Shown piece after piece: positions 1 to 6,842 of a stretch of DNA of 64,000 nucleotides. This DNA comes from Buttiauxella selenatireducens (lineage in GTDB: Bacteria; Pseudomonadota; Gammaproteobacteria; Enterobacterales; Enterobacteriaceae), in the NCBI RefSeq assembly GCF_031432975.1, contig NZ_CP133838.1, forward strand, positions 1,426,001-1,490,000, written 5' to 3'. The notes below the pieces were generated by a model that searched no databases, had not been told where the DNA came from, and saw only the letters and a program-made list of their open reading frames with translations. Both the position numbers and the translations under genes were made by a program. Numbering within the stretch: position 1 is the first letter of the stretch; the number at the start of each line of letters is the position of its first letter.

Positions 1-1
1 T

Positions 2-799
2 ATTGGTGAACCGTTCTTCAACACCATGTTTACCGCATTGATGGCACCCTTTGCCTTACTGATGGGGATTGGCCCATTAGTGCGCTGGCGTCGCGATGAG
101 TCGCGAAAATTAGTGAAACGCCTGGCGATTGCGCTGGCGATCACCGTTGCGCTTTCACTGTTGTTGCCATGGTTAATGCAAGATCGCATCGAAGCGATGA
201 CGGTGGTCGGTTTGCTGATGGCGGTGTGGGTGTTTGTGTTGGCAGTTATGGAAGTCTACGAACGCGCCACGCATCGCTCCGGTTTGCTTAAAGGCTTATG
301 GAAATTGCCGCGCAGCCATTGGGGCATGGTGTTCGGGCATTTGGGACTGGCCGTGACGGTTGTCGGCATCGCCTTTAGCCAGAATTACAGCATTGAGCGT
401 GACGTGCGGATGAAAGCGGGCGATAGCATCGATATCCACCAGTATCACTTTGTGTTCCGCGATGTTCACGATCTGAATGGCCCTAACTACCGTGGTGGCG
501 TGGGGATTATCGACGTCACGCGCAACGGTAAACACGAAGCCACGCTGCATGCTGAGAAGCGTTTCTACAACAGTAACCGCGCGATGATGACCGAAGCGGC
601 TATAGATGGTGGCGTGACGCGCGACCTCTATGCGGCACTGGGTGAGGAATTAGATGACGGAAGTTGGGCGGTGCGCCTCTATTACAAACCTTTTGTTCGC
701 TGGATTTGGATGGGTGGCATCCTGATGACCATCGGTGGGCTGTTCTGTTTGTTTGACCCGCGTTACCGCCAGCGTAAACACATGCCGGAGGCCGCATGA
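2..799 (+). CDS. ccmF: Cytochrome c maturation protein CcmF, C-terminal part (truncated by window edge)
   Basis: This is the last 265 or so codons of CcmF, the inner-membrane component of the haem lyase that attaches haem to apocytochrome c in the periplasm. The open frame runs in from the left edge, so the start is outside the window. Visible are two N-terminal membrane helices, a long periplasmic stretch (about residues 110-235 of the visible part) and a final helix before the basic C-terminus, as in the family. The stop codon overlaps the start of dsbE in an ATGA. In E. coli K-12 the ccm genes follow nap, so their position beside mlaA is a difference in genome layout. Confidence 0.95.
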   Translation: MGEPFFNTMFTALMAPFALLMGIGPLVRWRRDESRKLVKRLAIALAITVALSLLLPWLMQDRIEAMTVVGLLMAVWVFVLAVMEVYERATHRSGLLKGLWKLPRSHWGMVFGHLGLAVTVVGIAFSQNYSIERDVRMKAGDSIDIHQYHFVFRDVHDLNGPNYRGGVGIIDVTRNGKHEATLHAEKRFYNSNRAMMTEAAIDGGVTRDLYAALGEELDDGSWAVRLYYKPFVRWIWMGGILMTIGGLFCLFDPRYRQRKHMPEAA

Positions 800-1353
800 A
801 TCGCAAAGTCTTATTTATCCCGCTAGTTCTGTTTTTATTGCTGGCGGCGATGCTGCTGTGGCAACTGGCGCGTAATGCGCAGGGCGATGACCCGACTAAT
901 CTTGAATCGGCATTAGTTGGGAAGCCGGTTCCGGTGTTTCGTCTTGAGTCGCTGGAAAACCCCGGCAAGATTTATGACCAGGCTGTGCTCAACGACGGCA
1001 AACCGTTGTTGCTCAACGTCTGGGCGACCTGGTGCCCAACCTGCCGGGCCGAGCATCAGTATCTTAACGGGCTGAAAGCGCAGGGCGTTCGCGTGGTCGG
1101 CATGAACTATAAAGATGATCGACAGAAAGCGATTAACTGGCTCAATGAGCTAGGTAATCCTTACGCGCTGAGCCTGTTTGATGGCAACGGTATGTTGGGC
1201 TTGGATCTGGGTGTGTACGGCGCACCGGAAACCTTCCTGATCGACGGTAAAGGGATCATTCGCTACCGCCATGCGGGCGATCTTAACGATCGCGTCTGGC
1301 AGCAAGAAATCAAACCGCTGTGGGATAAGTACAACAAGGAGGCTGGCGCATGA
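796..1353 (+). CDS. dsbE: Thiol:disulfide interchange protein DsbE/CcmG
   Basis: This is a membrane-anchored periplasmic thioredoxin-like protein that keeps the haem-binding cysteines of apocytochromes c reduced. The 185-residue product has a single N-terminal anchor helix (about residues 5-25) and a thioredoxin fold with the active site Trp-Cys-Pro-Thr-Cys at Cys80 and Cys83, the usual CcmG signature. It overlaps ccmF by four bases (ATGA) and ccmH by four bases, so the three are translationally coupled in one operon. Length is normal for the family. Confidence 0.96.
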   Translation: MNRKVLFIPLVLFLLLAAMLLWQLARNAQGDDPTNLESALVGKPVPVFRLESLENPGKIYDQAVLNDGKPLLLNVWATWCPTCRAEHQYLNGLKAQGVRVVGMNYKDDRQKAINWLNELGNPYALSLFDGNGMLGLDLGVYGAPETFLIDGKGIIRYRHAGDLNDRVWQQEIKPLWDKYNKEAGA

Positions 1354-2432
1354 AACGCGGATGGCTACTGATCGTCGCATTCCTGTTCTCGTTTAATGTT
1401 CTGGCGGCAATAGATACCTTTCAGTTCAAAGACGAAGCGCAGGAGCAGCAATTCCGGCAGTTGACTGAACAACTGCGCTGCCCGAAATGCCAGAACAACA
1501 GCATTGCAGATTCCAATGCGATGATTGCCTCTGACATGCGTCTGAAAGTCTATGAGCTGCAACAGCAGGGGAAAACCAAACAGCAAATTATCGACTATAT
1601 GGTCGACCGCTACGGTAATTTCGTGACTTACGAACCGCCGATGACCCCTGCCACCCTTATTTTGTGGGTGCTCCCGGTGCTGTTTATTCTTGGTGGCGCG
1701 GGAGTGATTGTGATGCGTAGCCGCAAACGGCGCGTACATTTTACTGACGAGCCCGAAAGTGAAGCGTCTCCAGTTATTACCAAAAAGGCACACTTCTGGT
1801 TTTTCGCCCCAGGGGCGGTGGTGTTGATTGTGGTGAGCGTGGGCGTATATCTGAAAACCTCGGACATCAAGCAAGTGCAAGCCTGGCAAAAAGTCTCAAA
1901 TCAGACTCCTCAATTGTTAAAACGCGCATTAGATCCGCAAGCAAAACCATTGGATATGCCGGAAATGGCCAATCTTGGCCTTGGTTTACGGACTCAGTTG
2001 CAATATGAACCTGACAATATTGAGGGCTGGATGATGCTCGGGCGAATAGGTATGGTTCTGAATAATGCAACAATTGCTACTCAAGCCTTTGCACATGCGT
2101 TTAAACTGTCGCCCTCCGACAGTAATGTAAAGCTGGGCTATGCTGAAGTATTGACCCGCAGTGGAGATCCGCAAGATAACCAACTGGGTGGTAATCTGTT
2201 AAGAGAGCTCCTCAAAACGGACCATACGAATGTTCGTGTATTAAGCCTGTTGGCATTTAATGCATTTGAACAACAACAGTACCGCGAAGCGATTGGTGCA
2301 TGGCAAATCATGTTGCAAGTTCTACCAGCAAACGATCAGCGCCGGGCCGTGGTGCAAAGAAGCATCGAACAGGCAAAGGCAGCGCAAGCTGGGATGAATA
2401 ACACCAAACCTGAGAGCGTAGAGCAAAAATAA
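1350..2432 (+). CDS. ccmH: Cytochrome c maturation protein CcmH (fused CcmH-CcmI type)
   Basis: This is a 360-residue bipartite protein as in E. coli. It has a signal sequence, then the CcmH domain with the redox motif Leu-Arg-Cys-Pro-Lys-Cys (Cys44, Cys47), a membrane helix near residue 105, a second helix near residue 150, and a C-terminal CcmI-like TPR region (about 190-345). The CcmH part reduces the apocytochrome haem-binding thiols; the TPR part chaperones apocytochrome to the CcmF/H lyase. It is the last gene of the ccm operon and ends 13 bases before mlaA, so read-through into mlaA is possible. From about position 1900 the codon use looks more A+T-rich than in the first half, in keeping with the weaker conservation of the CcmI part. 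Confidence 0.95.
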   Translation: MKRGWLLIVAFLFSFNVLAAIDTFQFKDEAQEQQFRQLTEQLRCPKCQNNSIADSNAMIASDMRLKVYELQQQGKTKQQIIDYMVDRYGNFVTYEPPMTPATLILWVLPVLFILGGAGVIVMRSRKRRVHFTDEPESEASPVITKKAHFWFFAPGAVVLIVVSVGVYLKTSDIKQVQAWQKVSNQTPQLLKRALDPQAKPLDMPEMANLGLGLRTQLQYEPDNIEGWMMLGRIGMVLNNATIATQAFAHAFKLSPSDSNVKLGYAEVLTRSGDPQDNQLGGNLLRELLKTDHTNVRVLSLLAFNAFEQQQYREAIGAWQIMLQVLPANDQRRAVVQRSIEQAKAAQAGMNNTKPESVEQK

Positions 2433-2445
2433 CAGGGAGAGATAT

Positions 2446-3204
2446 ATGAATTTCCGCCTGACCGGGTTAGTACTGGCCGCTACTGTTTTAGTGGGCTGTG
2501 CGAGTTCGGCCGATACACAACCGCAAGGGCGTTCGGACCCGCTGGAAGGGTTCAACCGCGCTATGTACGATTTCAACTTCAATGTGTTGGATCCGTATGT
2601 TGTGCGCCCGGTTGCTGTGGTGTGGCGTGATTACGTACCGCAACCGGCACGTAATGGGCTGAGCAACTTCACCAGTAACCTCGAAGAACCTGCTTCTATG
2701 GTGAACAACTTTATCCAGGGCGACCCGTATCAGGGGATGGTGCATTTCACCCGTTTCTTCCTGAATAGCTTATTGGGTATGGGTGGTTTCATTGATGTCG
2801 CAGGGATGGCAAATCAGAAATTACAACGTCTTGAGCCAAACCGTTTTGGTACTACACTTGGGCATTATGGCGTGGGCTATGGTCCATATGTGCATTTACC
2901 TGCCTACGGTAGCTTCACGCTTCGTGAAGATGGTGGTGAGTTGGTAGACGATTTGTATGCCCCACTTTCCTGGCTAACCTGGTGGATGTCACTGGGCAAA
3001 TGGACGCTTGAAGGTATCGAAACGCGTGCGCAATTGTTGGATTCTGAAGGCTTGCTGAAACAATCTTCAGACCCGTATATTTTGGTGCGTGAAGCTTACT
3101 TCCAACGTCATGATTTCCAGGCAAACGGCGGGAAACTCACTCCAACAGAGAACCCGAATGCCGAGTCTATTCAGGATGATTTGAAAGATATCGACTCTCA
3201 GTAA
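2446..3204 (+). CDS. mlaA: Intermembrane phospholipid transport lipoprotein MlaA (VacJ)
   Basis: MlaA is the outer-membrane component of the Mla pathway, which removes phospholipids from the outer leaflet and returns them to the inner membrane through MlaC and MlaFEDB. The 252-residue product starts with a lipoprotein signal ending in Leu-Val-Gly-Cys, with Cys18 as the lipidation site. It has the family blocks DPLEGFNR and the helical ring that surrounds the lipid channel. A good ribosome site (AGGGAGAG) lies just upstream of the ATG. It is followed by an ERIC element and a strong terminator. Confidence 0.96.
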   Translation: MNFRLTGLVLAATVLVGCASSADTQPQGRSDPLEGFNRAMYDFNFNVLDPYVVRPVAVVWRDYVPQPARNGLSNFTSNLEEPASMVNNFIQGDPYQGMVHFTRFFLNSLLGMGGFIDVAGMANQKLQRLEPNRFGTTLGHYGVGYGPYVHLPAYGSFTLREDGGELVDDLYAPLSWLTWWMSLGKWTLEGIETRAQLLDSEGLLKQSSDPYILVREAYFQRHDFQANGGKLTPTENPNAESIQDDLKDIDSQ

Positions 3205-3208
3205 GCGA

Positions 3209-3333
3209 TACCCGTCATTCTTCAAGTTGCTTATGCGTTGGCTGCACCCGCTCACCCCAGTCACTTACTGGAGTAAGCTCCTGGGGATTTACGGCTTTGC
3301 CGCCTTCAAGCAACTCGAATTATTTAGGGTATA
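3209..3333 (+). repeat. ERIC (IRU) element, copy 1
   Basis: About 125 bp that begins with a TACCCGTCATTCTTC-type end and finishes with ATTATTTAGGGTATA. The middle carries the conserved inverted core CCCCAGTCACTTACT / AGTAAGCTCCTGGGG found in ERIC sequences of enterics. It starts a few bases after the mlaA stop and is therefore transcribed in the mlaA mRNA, before the terminator. Confidence 0.93.
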
Positions 3334-3340
3334 AAGTTTA

Positions 3341-3381
3341 ATGCCGTTCATTGAAGCCTCAATGAACGGCATTTTGTTTTT
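3341..3381 (+). terminator. Rho-independent terminator after mlaA
   Basis: A perfect 14-bp stem (ATGCCGTTCATTGA with its complement) around a 4-base loop is followed by TTTTGTTTTT. It ends the ccm-mlaA transcript and separates it from the convergent glycyl-radical activase gene. Confidence 0.9.
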
Positions 3382-3387
3382 AGCGAA

Positions 3388-4287
3388 TCAGGCATGAACC
3401 ACTTTGATTTTACCGTTGCGACTCAGCGCCGTAATCCAAAGTTGAATCGTCGCCTCATCTGGCATTTCACTATCTACCGTATAAATCTCGCCAATTTCAC
3501 GTGCTTTTCGGGCACCAAAATTATGATAGGGCAGGATCTCGACATGCAGGATGTTGTCAAAACGCTCTACCATTTCGCCTATTGCCTGAAAATGTTCAAG
3601 ACTCAGGTTATAGCCTGGGATTAACGGGCATCGCAGGATCACAGGACAACCGAGCTGATGTAACAGCGCCATATTTTCGTCTACCAACCGGCGGCTTAAA
3701 CCGGTCAGGGTTTTGTGCAGTTTGTCGCCTGTGGCTTTGTAATCCACCAGGAAGCAATCCACAAAAGGGGCGATTTGCTGATAATGCGCGCTTTTTGATG
3801 CGCCATTGGTTTCCAGGCATACATGCAAACCTGCCTGCTTGCTAAGGTGGGCAAGTTCCAGTGCGAAAGTAAACTGATGCAGCGCTTCGCCACCGGAGAG
3901 GGTTATCCCTCCACCGGTTTTAGCAAAATAGATTTTATCTTTCAGCACTTCCTGAACAATCTGCTCAGCAGTGACCTCTTCACCGTAGATTTTCAGCGCC
4001 TGTGCCGGGCATACCTCAACGCACTTTCCACAGCCATCACAAGCAGCGAAATCGATTTGGTGTATCCCATCGACAAAGCGATGGTGAGCACAGACCTGGG
4101 CGCACGCCTGGCAGTTCAGGCATTTATCTGCATTGAACGACAGTTGCTTGCGCTGGCTCATCGATTCCGGGTTGTGGCACCAAAGGCAGCGCATTTGGCA
4201 GCCTTTGAGAAACACGGTGGTTCGCACGCCGGGGCCGTCATTGATGCAAAACTTCTGAATATCAAAGACGATGCCTGTTGTTTTCAT
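3388..4287 (-). CDS. Glycyl-radical enzyme activating enzyme (radical SAM), PflC/YbiY type
   Basis: This 299-residue protein is a radical S-adenosylmethionine enzyme that abstracts hydrogen from the C-terminal glycine of its partner enzyme. The radical SAM motif CxxxCxxC is at Cys30, Cys34 and Cys37. It is followed by two ferredoxin-type CxxCxxCxxxC clusters (Cys56-66 and Cys83-93), the insert typical of activases for dehydratase-like glycyl-radical enzymes and absent from the short PFL activase. A Ser-Gly-Gly-Glu SAM-binding block lies near residue 133. The gene starts 23 bases after the stop of the glycyl-radical enzyme gene, so the two form one operon. The exact substrate class cannot be read from the activase. 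Confidence 0.93.
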   Translation of the reverse strand: MKTTGIVFDIQKFCINDGPGVRTTVFLKGCQMRCLWCHNPESMSQRKQLSFNADKCLNCQACAQVCAHHRFVDGIHQIDFAACDGCGKCVEVCPAQALKIYGEEVTAEQIVQEVLKDKIYFAKTGGGITLSGGEALHQFTFALELAHLSKQAGLHVCLETNGASKSAHYQQIAPFVDCFLVDYKATGDKLHKTLTGLSRRLVDENMALLHQLGCPVILRCPLIPGYNLSLEHFQAIGEMVERFDNILHVEILPYHNFGARKAREIGEIYTVDSEMPDEATIQLWITALSRNGKIKVVHA

Positions 4288-4310
4288 GATGATTTCCCTG
4301 GTATTTGGTA

Positions 4311-6596
4311 TTAATCGTTCAGCGTGCGGTTAAGGATCTCCAGTTGTACATCACGGTCTAAGTTCACAAAGCGGGCACTAAACCCACCGACCCGAACTAT
4401 CAGGTTGGGATAGTTTTCCGGATGCTGATAAGCCGCTTCCAGTTCGCCTTTGCCCACCACGCTTACCATGAGTTGCGGCCCACCTTGCTCGAAGTAGCCT
4501 TCCATTAACGCATTGACCAGCGGGCGACGGGTATTAAACAACGTTTTGCTGAACTTGATGTTTTGCACTGAACCGGCGTGATACTTAGCGTCCAGTTTCA
4601 CCAATGAGTTCAGCATGGCCGTTGGGCCATTTTTATCGGCACCACTTTGCGGGTTGTTGGCATTACTCATGTAAACGCCACATTGACGACCGTCTGCTGA
4701 CGCGCTGGTGGCGCGGCCCCACTCGGTATTAACCTGATTATTGATAATCACCACCAGGTAGCTGTCGAGCCCAACCTGCTGCGCGGCATCACGTACACCA
4801 TTGCAAATATACTCGTGCATCTCTACGGCAATTTCGTCAGCGTAGCCGTCATCGTTACCGAATTTTGGCGCGTTAATCAGGTCGTTGCGCATTTTTTCAT
4901 GGCCAACAAAGTCCACTTTTAGCGCTTCAATCAGCGTGGCGTAATCGTACTTTTGCTGCTCAAAGATGACTTTTTTAATCGCCGCAAGGGAGTCTGAAGC
5001 GTTGGTATTACCGTAAGTTTCGTTGGTGCCGCCAAGACGATAAGCACCACCGTTGAGCAATGTTTTTTCCCGCTCAATGCAATCACTGGTGAGCAAACTG
5101 GTCAGCAGAAAACCGACCTGCTGATTCATTACGCTATACGAAGAGGCTTGGGCTTTTGCGGTGATGGCGATGTAGTAGTTGAGCAGGTTTTTATAATTGC
5201 TCATCACATCGTCAAAGCGGCTGATTTGCTGTGGTGTTTTCAGCACTACACCGCCACTTTTGTTTTTCCCATCCCAAAAGTCGATGCCACCGGTCAACGC
5301 AATATTGAGAATTTTCAGCACGTTCATGCAGGTATTTGGCGTACCCACGCTGCGCCCTGACAGCACAAACTCACCGCAGCCAAAGGGCACGTACTGCTCT
5401 GCATCTTCCTCGCTAACCTGCATGGAGTGCATGACTGCCGGAATATTGACATCGTCGTTATACAAAATCGGGTAGGTGATGCCGGTGCCAATCACGTCCA
5501 GCGCTTGCTGATAAATGGCTGGGTTCATTCCCTGGTAAATGCGCAGGGTGAACTGGGGTTCTGTATCCTGGTTTTCCTGCACAGCCTGAATGGCGAGGCG
5601 GCAGTAAACATCGGCATGTTCAGGTTGGCGACGCCCGCGACCACCAACAATGACACGACCATTGACCGTGGTTTTACGTGCTTCAATGAGTCGGTAATGG
5701 GAACGAATATAATCAATCGCTTCCCTTTCAGTTAGCAACCCGGCGTTTAAATCATGGACCAATAGCGCACCCAGATAGTCATCCATGCGCCCGTAGTTCA
5801 CCACACCGGCACACAGGCTATACAGCCAGCTCAGTTGAATCCCTTGCAGGAAGGTTTCTGGTTTCTGCGTGCGAATGTGCATGAGTGCATCAATTAAAGC
5901 GGAAAGATGTTGTTTGCGTGCCAGGTCTGGCATGGTTTCCAGTTCGTTTGCCGCGAGCTGAATATGGCGGTCAATCACGGTGACGACAATGCTCAACATA
6001 CCGAGGAACGCTTGATGAAGCGTGATTGCCTGCTCATCCTCACGCGCAATGGCCGCATCAAGCTTGTGCTGGATTTTCTCTCTTAAGCCTGTCAGCCCAA
6101 GATCAATCAGCAAATTGTAGTCAAGGTACATGCCGCTAAGGCGGGCTGTGGCAATCGCCGGATAATTAACATCGACAAATTTGCCCAGCGTGTCGTCTTT
6201 GAGCGTTTGGCGGAAGTAGATCGATCGCGTGTCATGGGTGTGCCAGTAATCAAGCAGGGCATCAATTCGGTGATGAAGACCTTCAGGGAGCGAGGATTTA
6301 AATTCTGCCAGTTTGCTGAAGTTACAGTAATGCCCCACACCGCCAACGGACGTGACACAACCAAATCCAATCGGCAGTACGTCCAGGCGACCAATGATTT
6401 TGTCTTCCGGTTGAATAGTGCGAAAGAGGTTTGGATACAAGGCTTGCAGGCATTTTACTTCGCGTATTAACGGCGAGCTTTCGCTGCGATGCGCCAGAGT
6501 GTAGGCCTCCATAACAGCAAGTTGTTCGACAGGCGTTTTCTCGCAGGGGATCTTCTTGTTGACGTCGACCTGCTCGGCGATAACGGGAGCGCTCAT
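4311..6596 (-). CDS. Glycyl-radical enzyme of the pyruvate formate-lyase/dehydratase superfamily, substrate unknown
   Basis: The 761-residue product has the two hallmarks of the family. The C-terminal glycyl-radical loop reads RVGGFSARF with Gly738 as the expected radical site. The active-site loop reads Phe-Gly-Cys-Gly-Glu with Cys407 as the thiyl residue and Glu409 in the place of the general base of dehydratase-type members. The usual Cys-Val-Glu is here Cys-Gly-Glu. It lacks the adjacent Cys-Cys pair of true pyruvate formate-lyase, so it is unlikely to be PFL. It is followed by its activase and is divergent from a PTS permease and a GntR regulator. E. coli YbiW and PflD, also linked to PTS genes in the case of PflD, have been reported to open anhydrohexitol 6-phosphates; a related sugar- or polyol-phosphate reaction is my inference. 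The enzyme should be active only without oxygen. Confidence 0.9.
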   Translation of the reverse strand: MSAPVIAEQVDVNKKIPCEKTPVEQLAVMEAYTLAHRSESSPLIREVKCLQALYPNLFRTIQPEDKIIGRLDVLPIGFGCVTSVGGVGHYCNFSKLAEFKSSLPEGLHHRIDALLDYWHTHDTRSIYFRQTLKDDTLGKFVDVNYPAIATARLSGMYLDYNLLIDLGLTGLREKIQHKLDAAIAREDEQAITLHQAFLGMLSIVVTVIDRHIQLAANELETMPDLARKQHLSALIDALMHIRTQKPETFLQGIQLSWLYSLCAGVVNYGRMDDYLGALLVHDLNAGLLTEREAIDYIRSHYRLIEARKTTVNGRVIVGGRGRRQPEHADVYCRLAIQAVQENQDTEPQFTLRIYQGMNPAIYQQALDVIGTGITYPILYNDDVNIPAVMHSMQVSEEDAEQYVPFGCGEFVLSGRSVGTPNTCMNVLKILNIALTGGIDFWDGKNKSGGVVLKTPQQISRFDDVMSNYKNLLNYYIAITAKAQASSYSVMNQQVGFLLTSLLTSDCIEREKTLLNGGAYRLGGTNETYGNTNASDSLAAIKKVIFEQQKYDYATLIEALKVDFVGHEKMRNDLINAPKFGNDDGYADEIAVEMHEYICNGVRDAAQQVGLDSYLVVIINNQVNTEWGRATSASADGRQCGVYMSNANNPQSGADKNGPTAMLNSLVKLDAKYHAGSVQNIKFSKTLFNTRRPLVNALMEGYFEQGGPQLMVSVVGKGELEAAYQHPENYPNLIVRVGGFSARFVNLDRDVQLEILNRTLND

Positions 6597-6634
6597 AATT
6601 TTTCCTTACTGATTTCTGGGTTTCTATTATTAAG

Positions 6635-6646
6635 TTGTAATTACAA
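6635..6646. promoter_or_regulatory. Palindromic operator TTGTAATTACAA, near the glycyl-radical enzyme start
   Basis: A perfect 12-bp palindrome 39 bases upstream of the minus-strand gene start. A second copy of the core lies 20 bases upstream of the divergent PTS gene. The short A+T-rich palindrome with one copy per promoter suggests the operator of the locus's own GntR/UTRA regulator. This is inference from position and symmetry. Confidence 0.7.
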
Positions 6647-6710
6647 ATTTAAAACTGGGATCGGGATCTTACTTTCATCATATGCCCGGTAATTTACGCA
6701 TGGATCCCTT

Positions 6711-6726
6711 TGTGATTGCCTTCACA
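6711..6726. promoter_or_regulatory. CRP-cAMP binding site
   Basis: TGTGA, six bases, TCACA: both half-sites match the CRP consensus exactly. It sits midway between the divergent starts, about 115 bases from each, and implies catabolite control of the locus. Confidence 0.8.
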
Positions 6727-6761
6727 CCTCTTGGTGAAGGGGGCTTCATCACACGATTTAT

Positions 6762-6775
6762 ATGATTTTTATCAA
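6762..6775. promoter_or_regulatory. Probable FNR binding site
   Basis: ATGAT, four bases, ATCAA: nine of the ten specified bases of the FNR consensus TTGAT-N4-ATCAA. Its place between the divergent genes fits oxygen control of an oxygen-sensitive glycyl-radical enzyme. Confidence 0.65.
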
Positions 6776-6812
6776 TACCCGCGATCGTGATTGTTTCTAT
6801 TTTTCTTCAAAC

Positions 6813-6824
6813 TTGTAATTACAT
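6813..6824. promoter_or_regulatory. Second copy of the operator, TTGTAATTACAT, before the PTS gene
   Basis: This shares the 10-bp palindromic core TGTAATTACA with the copy at 6635-6646. It lies about 20 bases before the PTS start codon, where a bound repressor would block transcription or clearance. Proposed target of the GntR regulator encoded at 8816. Confidence 0.7.
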
Positions 6825-6842
6825 ATTTGTGAGGGAAAAGAA

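Noticed and set aside
4311-6596. Considered pyruvate formate-lyase PflB
   Set aside because: It lacks the adjacent Cys-Cys active-site pair and its activase has the two extra ferredoxin clusters not found in the PFL activase.
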